The notes beneath the pieces are model-generated. The model had not been told where the DNA came from and did not search any database. It saw only the letters and a list, made by a program, of their open reading frames with translations. A program made the position numbers and the translations under genes. DNA of 64,000 nucleotides from Hygrocybe punicea. Taxonomy: Eukaryota; Basidiomycota; Agaricomycetes; Agaricales; Hygrophoraceae. Location: assembly GCA_963556145.1 (NCBI GenBank), contig OY744463.1:6386001-6450000 (forward strand), read 5' to 3'. Shown here in pieces: positions 11,517 through 23,347 of the stretch (within the stretch, counting starts at the first letter, position 1; each line of letters starts with the position of its first letter).

Positions 11517-12546
11517 ATGCATTTTTCATTGCTTCCCATATATCTAACTCTTTTTCATTTCATTCTTTCTTTCCATCTCTTTTCTTTTCTTTCTGTCTTC
11601 CTCTTTTCTCTTTGCTGGCAGCAGGGATGCTGCCATTTTAGAGGAGGGAACATGGGGTAGGGAGATCGGGTAGATCATGTGACCTTCCCATGGTTGGATT
11701 TAGTAGATAGCCCTGTTTGGTAGTCAGTAGGATCAGGATTGATCTTAGCCACTCGAGTTTCACGATTGAGCTCAAGGACACTCTGCTAGCCCACCACGTA
11801 AGGATCAGTGATGATTGCCCCAACCCCACCACCCAAATACTTGCGAAACCTGCTGCATCTATAGGCATGTGCCAGCTTTGTGAGGTATGGATGGGTGTAT
11901 ATGCCTACCTGCCAAGATGATGATGGCAATGGTGATGGCAATGACCCCAGAAACACCTTGCAAAACATGCTGCCACATCCATTGATGTGTATGCCAGCTT
12001 TGTGAGGTATGGAGGGCCATCAGCTGGCAAACACTAAGTGACACACGGAAAATAATCTTTCATTTTATTAACTCGTTACTGTGATCTCTACTACTATGTA
12101 TAAATTTAAGAACCTTTTAAGGTTACCTACCCTGGACCCATGCCCAGGAAATAGCAGAGGGGCCACCCTCTCTGCTGGTAACATGTTAAGGTCTATGAAA
12201 TGGAGTGCAGATCACACCACAGGCTGCACTCTCACCCCTGGCATCAAGCAGAGAGATTCGGCTCTCTCTGCCAGAGTGAGTGGTAGTGGGAGAAGAGCAC
12301 TGAACAGGTAAAAACAAAGGTTTCGGAGTTTTTGAATACAATTGAACCATCACGTGATATTTTGAACATGTGATTGTTGACATGGGAATTTGCCACATCA
12401 CTCAGTTGAAACTCAAGTTTACTCCGATTTCTGAGTTACTACTGTTCCAATTTGCAAGGAAAATCTGTTTTAGCTTTCAGAGTTCATCCTAACTTCCCTT
12501 ACCACTTCTATTTCACTCATCCTCCAGTCTACCACATACTGAACTA
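11517..12546. other. Gene-free stretch of degenerate repeat DNA
   Basis: No supported gene. It contains pyrimidine-rich sequence (11,520-11,620), a degenerate copy of the shared palindrome (11,955-12,008) and a partial second copy of its right half near 11,868-11,890 (CAGCTTTGTGAGGTATGG repeated). It probably consists of remnants of one or more non-autonomous elements whose ends I could not place. Confidence 0.5.
11955..12008. repeat. Shared palindrome, copy 3 (decayed)
   Basis: ACCTTGCAAAACATG, core CACATCCATTGATGTG, then CAGCTTTGTGAGGT. The arms and the CAC..GTG core pair like copy 1, but the central AATT has drifted. It has exactly the same 54-bp length as copy 1. Confidence 0.6.
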
Positions 12547-15063
12547 CAAATGGCTTGGGCTACTGAAGAAATCCAGGCAATTCTCATGTCTCACTATAAC
12601 AAATATGTTTTCACCACCAACAATGAAAATAAGAAAAAAAATTCAAACTGAAATCATCAAAGAGTTGCATCAGCTTCAAAAGGAGAGGAAGGGAGCCAAC
12701 AAAACACCACTTGTTCTGTCTGATGATAAAGACATTATTCACAAGGTTAATATCATTTTAATTATACTTCTCTTCATTTTAAACAGATTCACCTTGAGTA
12801 GAAATTTGCCAATTGGTTTAAGAATAAGTGACAATCCCAACAGAACAAGAAAAAGGCTAGAGGTGATGCTCAGGAGTTGGAAAGTCATGTTGAGAAGAAT
12901 AATGGTGTTGGAAAAGGAAATGATATGTGGGGCAATCAATGGACACAGAGAACAGTAGCAGGATATTTATTCAAGAGGGAAGTGGAGGAAGAAATGCAAA
13001 ATTTGATTAATGCTGGCAGCCACACTCTTATCAGCCTGCACTCATGAATGTCTGGAATGGCCTATCAGAGGAGGATCAAGCACATTGTGATGATGAGGGT
13101 AGAAAATGGAATACAGAAGCTTGGCCATGTGAACAGCAAATGGAGTATGTAATTATACTATGGGAATGTGAATATTTGATTGACTATTCTAGCAGAGAGG
13201 CCAAGACACAACTCCATAGAACAGTAACCAGCTCTATGAATGATCTCCATTGCAAAATGGGGGTTCATGTTGTCATCTTAACTACTGATGTGAATGAGAA
13301 TGATGAAGCTTCTGTATCCAAGTAGGTTTTCATTTATTTCAAGAAGTTGAACATCAACTGAAATGTAACAAGATTTGAGACCAATGATCCTATGGCTAAA
13401 TTCTCCAGGCATTTTTCCAAATGGAAGGATAGTGATTTCTATAATGAGTGGTGTAAATTTGCACAATCTTTCTGCAAAGGTAATTGACAATCATGTTTCA
13501 CATGTGATGATTAATTCAAATGACATTGTAGAGAATGAAGAAGACAATTCCAAGCTTTCACCTTGGGCCATCACAACATTTGATGATGACAAATATCCAT
13601 ATCTGCATGAAAAGCCAGTCAATGCTGACCCTTTGGTTGTGTGGATGGTGCTTTGCAATTTTGTGAAATTAGTGATGGGTATGTCCTCACAATACTATTG
13701 ATGCTTATTTATTGTTAATGTGTATACAGCATTTTACACTCAATCCTCCACTGTACACTGGAAGGAAATTGAGGCCATATCCCCAGGATTTTTTCAAGTC
13801 CACATCCATTCCTCATGACAATGACATTACCATCAAAGAGCCATCATGCATGACAAATCAATGTGAAAATGGGCTATATCACTTCTGGTATATGAGGCAA
13901 GAAGCTGGAAAATGACCATTGCAAGTGAAACAAGAGTTACATGCTGTGGAAAAGAAAACAATAGTTCCTGTAAAATGGGCAAAAATGTTGTATGTTAAGG
14001 TGGACAGCGCTGAGGGAGAAGAGGTAGAAAGTGCTCCAGCTGCAGGAGCAGCTCATAAACAATCACCAGCAGGCACCTTGTACAGCAGTCAAGCATTTCT
14101 CAAGATGTTATCATCTATAAAGGAGCATGAGGATGCCTTGGCACTGATAAAATATGCAATTTGTTATATTTTCCTCTCATCACTCTTCAAATCTTATTTT
14201 ATCACAGGATAAGCATGGTTCAAGCCATGCTGAAGTTCCTGCTTCATGGGCAAGCTGGAACTTTTCCCACAAATATCTTCCAGCCAAATTCTTTGCAGAT
14301 AGTGATCACCCAGACAGCTTCAAGAACTTCATTTCTTGGATTGCAACACAACCATGGATTGATCCTTCCTCTGGAAAACTCCATTGTACTTCATCCATTG
14401 AGAAGATCCTTCTTGACCTTGAATTAGCATTGCGGGCATATGTGGAGGCACACTTTATTCAAGATGATGATATACCAAGTGATTTTCCAGACTACACTTG
14501 CAAAATAACACTTGGGAAATACAATTCCATTATGAGGGCTATTGAAGTTGTGCTAGAGGACATTGAAAGGTTGAACATTTAAATATACTCTCATGCATAA
14601 CTGATCATGAAAACTACAGGCTAAAAAAATTACCAGCTCCTCCAAAAATTATTATCAAGACAACAGGTATTCCAAGAGAAATGTAGTGTCTGGGTTTGGA
14701 AATTGGTCTTGATGAGAACAGAATCTCCAAGCTGGGTCAAGATTGGAGTCATCTTTGTGAGGCTTGAATAGGTGCTGAATTAGCCCTGGTTCACTTGGTG
14801 GTCCCACCACACCACCTGCTTTGGAATTCAAGCCCCCTTGATCCTTAGTGAATTGGAGCTTGAGTCGATCAAAGAAACAGAATGATATCATGGACTTGGA
14901 TAGAATTGAAAAACAGATGGAAAAGTGGTGGCAATGGTGTACCTTGGGTGGTATATCTGTAAATAGTGTTCTGGAGAAAACATGGTGTAGAAGAGGACTT
15001 GAAGGAATTGTTCTGTTCTTGGTGGGACTAAAGGAATGGGGAAGTCAGACAGGCAGAACATGA
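12547..15063 (+). pseudogene. Decayed homeodomain-like (NWFKN) gene of an agaric multicopy family
   Basis: Starting at ATG 12,550 the frame reads MAWATEEIQAILMSHYNK. Following frameshifts it gives ANWFKNK, an intron-like gap (about 12,746-12,787), then GYLFKREVEEEMQNL, WNGLSEEDQAHCDDEGRKWN, SPWAITTFDDDKYPYL and, at 14,215-14,583, HGSSHAEVPASWASWNFSHK to the end. From memory, WFxN homeodomain-like proteins with a WNGL..E..K motif form large families in Agaricomycetes. At least six stops or frameshifts break the reading, so it is not functional. A further fragment (WWQWCTLGG, GIVLFLVGLKEWG) at 14,850-15,063 probably belongs to the same gene. Function unknown. Confidence 0.6.
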
Positions 15064-15226
15064 AAGGTGGATGAAAGTCATGCTTGAGGTGAAGTCAGTA
15101 TTAAGGTCAACACTTTGTCAAAATTTGAGTATATCTCCAGAACTACTGGGTGGATTAAGATGGTTTTCTAGGCAAACTTTATCTATTCTCTGAGGGCTAT
15201 ACAACCATGTTATTACAGCAATGTTT

Positions 15227-15275
15227 GACAGTTATTCTACAAGTGTGGTGTGAATAGGACCTATCTGAGTTTGAA
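15227..15275 (+). repeat. Terminus-like remnant of the exonuclease-transposase element family
   Basis: This stretch aligns with the left end of the intact element (50,527 onward). It starts GACAGTTATTCTAC (versus GGCAGTCATACTAT) and shares GAATAGGACCTATCTGAGTT exactly. Downstream similarity fades quickly. It suggests an older relative inserted here and decayed. Confidence 0.55.
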
Positions 15276-15626
15276 AAGGCCTGACAAACACACTAACTCA
15301 GTCAAACAAACTGACTGAGCTTGCATTGTCATCATTGTCAATCCTCTTATATCAACACATCAATTTCTAAACTGAGTCAGAAACTGCAATGAAATCTCAT
15401 TTGAAATGCTGTATGTGGCAAGAACACCATCAAACAGGTAGTGTTGCCATGGCTTGGCTAAAACCAGCTAGCCATTTTTTAGTCATTGTGAATTAAAAGT
15501 CCAGTAAAATGGCAGAACTCTGAAGATATTTGAGCATGTGCACCGATGTGATTTACATCCATGACAATTTACTTGTGATTTTATCGATTTTACTGGATTT
15601 TTAATCCACAAGAGCTAAAAAATGGT

Positions 15627-16075
15627 GTAGAGGGCAGGGTCCCTCTATACATGAAAACCCGACATATACAACACAACCCAAATCTGCACAAAAGACCTAT
15701 AACGAACCCAATCAAAATATGTACCAAAATCCACCAAACCTGGATCTGGACCCGATCTGCAACACAGTGCAACACTCAACCCAATTGTATACGTTCTCAT
15801 CATGATTATCATCGACACCAGTTCACTCCTATACTACAGCTCCTATCACGTTTCGTAGAGACACTGATCGGGTTGATATGTTTCAGTAGATTTGATGTTT
15901 ACTGCCTCTTCTCCTAACTAGCCTGTGCAGAGCACCGCCTTGTTTAAGTACTATAAAATGTAGAGATAGTTGTACCAATAATACAAGTTGACTCTTCACC
16001 CCAAAATGCACAGAACTCTTTCGTACTAAGTCTCTCATCACCTTCTGTTATCCCATAACAAACCTGCCTTTACTA
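15627..16075 (+). repeat. LTR of Gypsy family B
   Basis: Begins TGTAGAGGG with a short hairpin (AGAGGGCAGGGTCCCTCT). A TATA-like TACTATAAAATG lies at about 15,946. A plausible CA end is at about 16,074 (CCCATAACA). A sequence with the same start and a TACTATAAAA box occurs at about 20,070-20,545. The right boundary is uncertain because no second full LTR is in the window. The leader and gag of this element follow on the plus strand. Confidence 0.5.
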
Positions 16076-16602
16076 TATCTAAAAACTCTCCGTCAACTCC
16101 ACAACCCAACCAGATCCGATTCCCAAATCAATCCGGAAACCAACCTGACCAATCAGATAGGTCCAATCCTCTCTGGTTCCCACTTACATGACCTCGGATT
16201 CTCTACTTGCCACTCCTTTGATCACTTCTACTAGCTGATCACCCTTCATAGTAGATTCCCATTCGGATCTACAACCCCACTCGCCGTCACAACTGGAGCC
16301 CACCGCGAGGAGTGGTTCAAGTACAAATCAACCCAGGTCCCCTATTGCTTCCCAACTCTGGTCACATACACGAACCCTTCAAGAAGAACTTTCGCTTTCC
16401 GTTAACGATCTGACAAACCAGGAGGAAGTATTATTTGACGTACCCGAGCACCTAGCTTCGCACACTGCCCTTCCACTTGTGTCAGGATCCGGCACCCCTT
16501 TATTTACTCTGTCAATAGTCCAGAACCTATTGATTTACCCCTCGAAATCCCAGTCATCTGCATCTCTTTGGACGAATCTTCTGAATTAAGCTCACCCCCT
16601 TC

Positions 16603-17235
16603 TAGGGCAGGTCAAGGGTATGCAATACCCCCAGGGGTTAAGAGTACGGGTACCACGGGTTAAGGGTACGAGTCCAGCCTCAGAATACCCGCAGTACCCA
16701 CGCGGGTATGGGCTGTATTTTTTTTGGGAGAAGAAACATCAAAAACTCAATTTTTGGGGTATTTTTCGCTATTTTTAAGGGATATAATGAGAATCATTGC
16801 TTGTAAAAATATGTAAAAATGCTCTCAACACTCCCCACAGTATTTTGAACATTGTGCTCCTTTACACTAAAGGGATCCGACCAGTATTCCGTCCACAATA
16901 ACCATAAAAACCACCAAAAACAGGTAAAAATGGGGTATTTTGCATGTTTTTGAGGGATATAATGAGAATCATTGCTTGTAAAAATATGTAAAAATGCTCT
17001 CAACACTCCCCACAGTATTCTAAACATTGTGTTTTTTTACACTAAAGGGATCCGGCCAGTATTCTGTCCACAATAACCATAAAAACCACCAAAAACAGGT
17101 AAAAAGCATGTTTCTTCCTGTACCCCTGCAAAACCCGTGTCATACCCATACTTTTGGCCTCGGGTACGTACCCATGACGGGTACGGGTCCGAGTACAGCC
17201 CCAGAGCACTGCGGGTGTACCCCTGACTGGCCATA
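16603..17235. mobile_element. hAT-like non-autonomous element (633 bp)
   Basis: The ends TAGGGCAGGTCAAGGGTA and (inverted) TATGGCCAGTCAGGGGTA match at 14 of 18 positions. The 8-bp duplication CCCCCTTC is exact at 16,595-16,602 and 17,236-17,243. Like the 5,973-6,974 element it is rich in GGGTA/TACCC repeats near the ends. The core contains a 175-bp tandem duplication (GATATAATGAGAATCATTG at 16,781 and again at 16,956). No protein. Confidence 0.85.
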
Positions 17236-17243
17236 CCCCCTTC

Positions 17244-18130
17244 CACACCAACTTCGTCGTCTTCCGCTCAACAACAATCGGCTTCCGTTTCTAGTACCAT
17301 TCCATCTATTGTCCCATCTTCAATTTTGTCTCCTGATCCCATTCTGACATCTAGTATCGTCTTGTCTGCCTCCTCGGCTTCGTTATCCACAAATTTTAGT
17401 GTTCTGCCTCCCGATTTGTTGAATATTGTGATCTCGTCTCCTATAGTTTTTACATCATTGATTCCAGTTCCTGTTGTTCCCATCCCATCTACATCTACGT
17501 CTTTGATCCTTGTTCCTACACCTGTCATGTCCACTACCCGACAAATGCCTGCATGTGGCCACACCACGGCTCCGACCTTCGACAGGAACCCATTAAATCT
17601 TAAATGTTTCTTCGATGAAGTCAACCTCTTAGCAGACGAGGCCAAACTCGACGACAGGGGCAAAATTAAACATAGTCTTCAGTATGCCAGTATAGCCGAC
17701 TTTGAGATTTGGGATCATTTACCAACAGCGGCCAGTGCCAATTTTGATGATTTTCGAAAAGCAGTTATACAATTATATCCCGGTGCTGAGGACGATCGAT
17801 GATATTCGGTCGCGGACCTCGATCAACTTACTATTACACAAGCCTGACATGGGATCCGTACCTGTGCAGAGTTGGGAGAATATTATAGAGAATTCTTCTG
17901 TATCGCGGGTTTCTTACTTGACAGGAAATGGATCTCAGAACATGAATGAAATCTGGCGTACGAGGCCAGATTCGACCCTGAGCTCAAACAGCGGGTCAAA
18001 ATGAGGATGCAGTATAGCAAACCCGATCATTTCCATGACGATCCTTACGATTATCAAGAATTTCACAATTGCACTCATTTCCTGTTGGCCAGAACCGCAG
18101 CTGACCAAGGATCCTTTACCCGATCCACAT
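17244..18130 (+). pseudogene. Gypsy family B gag (interrupted)
   Basis: The frame at 17,326-17,802 is Ser/Pro-rich, then reads RQMPACGHTTAPTFDRNP, FFDEVNLLADEA and QLYPGAED, the capsid start of a Gypsy gag distinct from the copy at 19.5 kb. Beyond a stop/frameshift at about 17,800 it continues as FFCIAGFLLDRKWISEHE and YSKPDHFHDDPYDY. The gene is cut at 18,138 by hAT-like element II and resumes at about 27,199 with TPNNGMADLMWLMMQQIAM. Stops show it is dead. Confidence 0.75.
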
Positions 18131-18205
18131 ATACTCATTAGTGATGCCAAAGTTCAGTTCGGAACCGAACCGAACCCGGTTTGCGGTTCTGGCACTGACA
18201 TGCGG

Positions 18206-19036
18206 TGATATGCAGTCTCTCCCTTTGGGCATGGAATCTCTCATAGGATCCAATTCTACTTTCCCTACAACTCTTCCGCGTCCCGCGTACATGCGAAACA
18301 TTGGCGCGCCGCCCGCGACTTGCACGACTTACGCCGATTGACGCGCATGTGACTGCGACATTTTCACTGTATCTTAACCGCGCACCCCAGTCTCAATACA
18401 CTGAAACATGACCGTTAAACACATCCTATATGTTCGGACACCAAGTCCGATACCAGAAATGTAATTCATCCGGTTTATCTTCGTCTTTTCGCTGACTTTC
18501 ATGTGATATTCGCCGTTATTTCAAATCCTTCACTATTCCATTTCCGTTTCGTCGCTTTCATGCGATATTTCGCTGCATTTCTATTTCACTCATCCACCCT
18601 TTCCCCCTATCCCTTTAGAATATAAAATGTCCTGTAGTAGAAAATAAAGGATGAAGAACCCAGTTCTCCCCTCCCCACTAGTTTGCGTCTTAAGTTTAAA
18701 AATCCAGTCATTCCTACTCAAATCTGCGTCTTTTCTCGTTGCGCACTCTCCGCTATCGCGACCTAAGTCGTAGCGTAGAACCCTCATCTCGTTGCGTCAT
18801 TGCTGCGTATCACGCTGTCATCTAGGACACCCAGTTAAGCCTTCTGATTCTTGTTTATCACTGTGTTGCGATCTCGCGTTATCTCGCGACTCTCCACGTT
18901 TGTTTATTTGATCGCGCATATTATCGCGCATTATCGCGTTATACTTGGGAGTGTCCCAAGTCCCGTTCGCACCTTTGCAACATTTCCATCTTTTATTATC
19001 TCTTTATCCAGGGTCATAGACATGGAAACCATATCA
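18206..19036 (+). repeat. 5' LTR of Gypsy family A
   Basis: 831 bp, TG..CA. A TATA-like TAGAATATAAAATG lies at about 18,617. Differences from the 3' LTR are nearly all transitions, mostly at CpG sites. A candidate primer-binding site starting TGG lies a few bases downstream (about 19,042). Confidence 0.9.
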
Positions 19037-19492
19037 TTTTCTGGAGCCGACTGCGAGGGGACTTAAAATCTAAATCACTCCTTCGACTAACACATCTCGT
19101 TCAAGCATCATAGCTACCAACAGATATCGTACTCATAGCTCAGTACAGCGTCAAGCGCAACAATGTGCGACGACCTCTCGAAATACCCCTGACTTCGATA
19201 GCGATCTCGACGAACTCACCGAAAGTTCCTCCGATTCTGAACACGATACCTCACATCGATTTTGTTCTCATTCACCTCACACGCCTCTTGATTTTCACGA
19301 TTCTCCACGTGATTACAATCTCCCACACCAGCTAGCGGTTCTTTATCTCGACACACTTCCGACCCCTCTTCCGGTCCACTTTCTAACTTACCATCCACAT
19401 CCACTCTCGATTCTTCTATTCCTAATCTACCGAGCACCTCCTCGTCGTCTACCTCATCGCGTCCACCCACGCCACCACCTGCAGCTCAAACC

Positions 19493-20020
19493 ATGGCAAC
19501 ACCACCACAAATGCCCGCTCACGGTCATAATACCGCTCCCAGCTTCTTGCCGGAGCACCCACGCGAACTTCGCCGATACTTTGATGAGCTCGAGGCCCAA
19601 TTCGATTCGTGCGCAATAGCCGACGCTGTCGACAAAAAGAGATATGCATTGCGCTATCTCGACATAGACACCGCCAAACTTTGGGAATCGCTCAATGAGT
19701 ACTTGCCGGCATCGACTTACGAAGAGTTCACAAAGGCTGTGTATAAGCTTTATCCTGGTTCGGAAGACAAAAGGAAATGGTCCATATCGGATATGGAGAA
19801 ACTCGTCGAGAAACAACATCAGTCGGGAATCGCAAACATTATGAAGCTTGGTGCTTATCATCGCGCGTTCCTCACTATCACAAAATTTCTCTGTAAAAAG
19901 AATCGCATCTCCGAAGCTGAGCAAAGTCACGCGTACATTCGCGGGTTTCAAAAGTGTCTCTGGACGCACGTCACGCAGCGACTACAGCTGAAGCTACCTG
20001 ATCACTTTCCCGATGACCTA
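19493..20020 (+). CDS. Gag of Gypsy family A (C-terminally truncated)
   Basis: Starts at ATG 19,493 with PPQMPAHGHNTAPSFLPEHP. A capsid-like helical region follows, with RRYFDELEAQFDSCAI, KKRYALRYLDIDTAKLW and YPGSEDKRKWSISDMEKL. It forms the retrotransposon particle shell. The reading stays open to about 20,020 (LKLPDHFPDD) and then runs into foreign sequence beginning TAGTGTTGCCG. The C-terminal nucleocapsid with its zinc knuckle is therefore absent. The older copy at 4,665-5,972 (minus strand) carries the missing part. An upstream in-frame extension without ATG is likely, because similarity to the older copy continues about 150 bp upstream. Confidence 0.8.
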
Positions 20021-20740
20021 GTGTTGCCGTAGTCCAGTTCGGAACCGATCCGAACCCGGTTCAAACCCTGATGTAGAGGGTCGACGTCCCTCTGAGTCCG
20101 TATCATCGATATATCACGAATCCAGACCAACCCGATGCCGCCATTCGACTTGCATTCGAACCCGACGTAACCCGACGTGACGTGACGTGACGTGACCCGA
20201 CGTGACCGATGTAACCCGACACATGCCGCTTTGTGATGGCCGCTTTTGGGCTAAATCTGGCAGCCTCAAATGCCTCGGAGTTCCAATTCCAGGAGATGGA
20301 TCTCTTCGGACTCAATCCCCGACTTCGGATTTACCTTAATTATGCATCCCCTCGTCTTTTCAGAGATATGTAGGACTTTCTAGATCTTTTCCTTGCATAT
20401 TCATTTTCCCCTCCATTTCCTGTCTTCGTTGCTTTGCAACCCCCCATTTCCATATCCCCATTCCAACCTTTCTTTGTAGCTTACCATCGGCCGAAGTAGA
20501 CATGTCCGAAAGTAGATTACTGTTTCCTGTACTATAAAAACGGTCCCCGACGACCGTACAAAATAACATACCCTTAGTCCCCGTTTCCCTTTAGTCAGAA
20601 TCTTCTTTAATCCCTTCAAATGCTTGTCCATGTAGACCCTTAGCTTTTTATAGTCCACTTCGTCATCTTTATCATTGTTTCCGTATATTCATTCATTGTT
20701 TCCGACCCGACCCGACCCGACCCGCCATACCCGACATTGT
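20021..20740. other. Foreign scar inside Gypsy: hAT-like left end plus LTR-like sequence
   Basis: Gag stops being collinear at 20,021, where TAGTGTTGCCGTAGTCCAG and AACCGATCCGAACCCGGTT give a left end of the hAT-like I/II family. At about 20,070 a TGTAGAGGG..CCCTCT start like the family B LTR follows, with TACTATAAAA at about 20,530, then ACCCG repeats until pol resumes. No matching right ends were found. The gag C-terminus, protease and most of RT are missing. I read this as nested insertions followed by a deletion. Confidence 0.5.
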
Positions 20741-21582
20741 CGGCATCGTCGGGTTCTTCCCTCTGCGCTCCTGAAATCACAGTAGTAGGCCATTGCTGCA
20801 CAACAAACGGCCGTTTACCCGACGAAGAGAAACTAGCCACGATTTGTAACTGGGGCCCTTGCCACAACCTGTCTGATGTCCGTTCGTTCCTTGGCACAGT
20901 AGGCGTTCTTCGAATCTTTATCCGCAACTTCGCGCAGTGTGCGCATCATCTGGTTAAACTCATGCACAAAGACGCACCCTTCGAATTTGGTCCCAACCAG
21001 ATCGCCACTCAGGCAGACCTGAAACAAGCCATTCTCGATTCACCTGCACTTCGTCCGATCAACTACACTTCAGATTCGCCGGTCATTCTTGCTGTCGACA
21101 CATCCTACATCGCTGTTGGATACATCCTCTGTCAATGTGACCCCGACAACCCTTCTCGCCATTTCTACAACCGCTTTGGTTCTATCACACTAAATGATCA
21201 CGAGTCACGCTTCTCTCAACCTAAACTAGAAATCTTTGGTCTTTATCGCGCGCTCTGCAACCTGCAGCTGTACTTAATCAGCGTTCATAATCTCGTCGTC
21301 GAAGTAGACACGCGCTACATCACAGGCATGCTACGCAACCCAGACATCGCACCAAGTGCTAGCGTTAACCGCTGGATTGCCACGATTCTCACTTTCCACT
21401 GCACTATAGTCCACGTCCCAGGTACGCACCATGGCCTGGATGGTCTTTCAAGACGTGTACAACAACCTCTGGATTCTCCGCCGGAAAAGGATAGCGTAGA
21501 AGAAACTGAAGACTGGATCGACTGCCCCTATGGTTTCGCGTATATGATCAATACTCCTCATCCGTCCCTGCGTTCGTTGTGA
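20741..21582 (+). pseudogene. Gypsy pol: RT thumb and RNase H
   Basis: The frame begins in the RT thumb/connection (APEITVVGHCCTTNGRLPDE, VRSFLGTVGVLRIFIRNFA). RNase H follows with SPVILAVDTSYIAVGYILCQ, SRFSQPKLEIFGLYRAL and the terminal HVPGTHHGLDGLSRR, which contain the expected acidic residues. The RT palm is missing upstream. A TGA ends the frame at 21,580-21,582; reading resumes in frame a few codons later towards integrase. A TGA is a simple product of CGA deamination. Confidence 0.8.
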
Positions 21583-21606
21583 TCTTGTTCCACTTTCGCT
21601 GCACTC

Positions 21607-23140
21607 GTGACTGGGGACAGTCACCATCTCAGTGAGGAGGAAGGATCCAATCCTATGCTTACCTACGACGACGTACCGCGCACTGACGCTGCTCGCAAAG
21701 AAGACGATCGCATAACCCTAGTAAAGAAATGGCTCAGCGACTTAGAGCGCCCGATCGACCTCGCCGATTCCGACTATGCGACCTTCATCCGATACTGTAC
21801 AGACTTTTTCCTCGACAGAACTAGACTATGGCGCAAAGACCAGAATGGTGCGCACAAGTTAGTTATATCACGCGATCACCAAACATCAATTATGTGACAA
21901 GCCCACGACGAAGTAGGACACAAAGGATTTTACGCGACTCACGCTATGATCGCAGAACGCTTCTGGTGGCCACACATGCAAGCCGATATCCACTGGTTCG
22001 TTTGCACATGTCATCTTTGCCAGCTTTGCCAATCCCGTCAGATTCTCATTCCCCCTGTCGTCGCAACGCCCACCCCACTTTTCACCAAAATATTCATCGA
22101 CACGATGCACTTGCCGACATCTAGCGGATACAAATATATAATCCAAGGACGCTGCTTGCTTACTCAGTACCCCGAATTCAGAATGCTTCGCAACGAAAAT
22201 GCTCGCGCAATCGGAGATTGGATATTCGAAGATATTCTCTGTCGATGGGGTTCTCTCTGCGAAATCGTTACAGACAACGGACCCATGCTTATCAAATCCC
22301 TCACTTATCTTATTCGCATCTCCGGCTACAATTCCCATGCAAACGGTCTCGTGGAATGACTGCACTACGACGTCCGACAATCTCTCTTCAAAGCTGCGGA
22401 CGGCGACCAGTTTAGATGGGCCAATGTGACGTATTCAGTATTTTGGGCCGAACGTATCACTATCCAACGACAAATGGGCTGCTCACCTTACTTCGCAGCA
22501 ACTGGCGCTCATCCCCTATTACCACTCGACATCGTAGAAGCAACATACCTTCAACCCCCGCCAGATTCGGTCCTATCTTCTACAGACCTTATCGCGATGC
22601 GCGATCGCACTCCAAAAACGTAGTGACGATATTAATCGCATATACTCGCAAGTCTATGACGCACGACAGAAAGTGGCACAACGTTTCGAAAAGCAACACA
22701 TGAAGATGATTCGCAACTTCGATTTCAAAAGCGGTGACTTAGTACTCATTCGCAACACACAGATAGAGAAAGCGCTAAACCGGAAAATGCGCCCGCGGTA
22801 TCTTGGTCCCCTCATTGTTATTTCGCGCAACTTTGGCGGCGCTTACATTCTCTGCGAACTTGATGGATCTGTCTTTCACCAACCAATCGCAGCATTTCGA
22901 GTAGTCCCCTATTTTGCTCACCATTCAATCTCACTCCCACCGCGCTTCCTCGATATTCCCACGCAACAACTAAACGAACTCGAAAACACTTCCGACGACG
23001 ATCAACCTCCTGAAGCACAGGAACCCGGTTCTGATGTCGACGACAATCAACTGAATTTCTATGCTTCTCTCATTTTTTTTACACTTATCGCTTATACCTT
23101 GTTTTTCTTTTATTGTAGCACAAGATTCAAGTCGCAATAA
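21607..23140 (+). pseudogene. Gypsy integrase (several stops)
   Basis: N-terminal zinc region HDEVGHKGFYATHAM..CTCHLCQLC (HHCC). Catalytic core with the DDE residues in FIDTMHLP, VTDNGPML and HANGLVE. C-terminal GPY/F-like segment RYLGPLIVISRNFGGAY at about 22,798. It would join retroelement cDNA to chromosomal DNA. Internal TGA codons at about 21,896 and 22,358 and a frame change near 22,620 break it, so it is inactive as written. The C-terminus is acidic and ends at 23,140. Confidence 0.82.
21608..21645 (+). promoter_or_regulatory. Candidate central polypurine tract
   Basis: This 38-nt stretch ending GTGAGGAGGAAGGA matches the 3' polypurine tract region 25,060-25,097 at 31 of 38 positions, including an upstream GACTGNGGACAGTC palindrome. 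It lies inside pol between RNase H and integrase. Confidence 0.5.
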
Positions 23141-23347
23141 AAGCGAGACTTTTGTCGCGCAAGACTTCATCTTTGTGGGGTTTTACGGTGATGATGATCT
23201 ACTGAGCCTTTCCCCTAGATAAGTTTATATTTGTTTCTTCCACTTCCTGTGGCTTTATTTTTCATTCAATTCGAGAGCAGACTTGTTATTTATTATACAG
23301 ATATAAAAACAACTAAAAATATTTTACATATATGTGACACAGATAAC

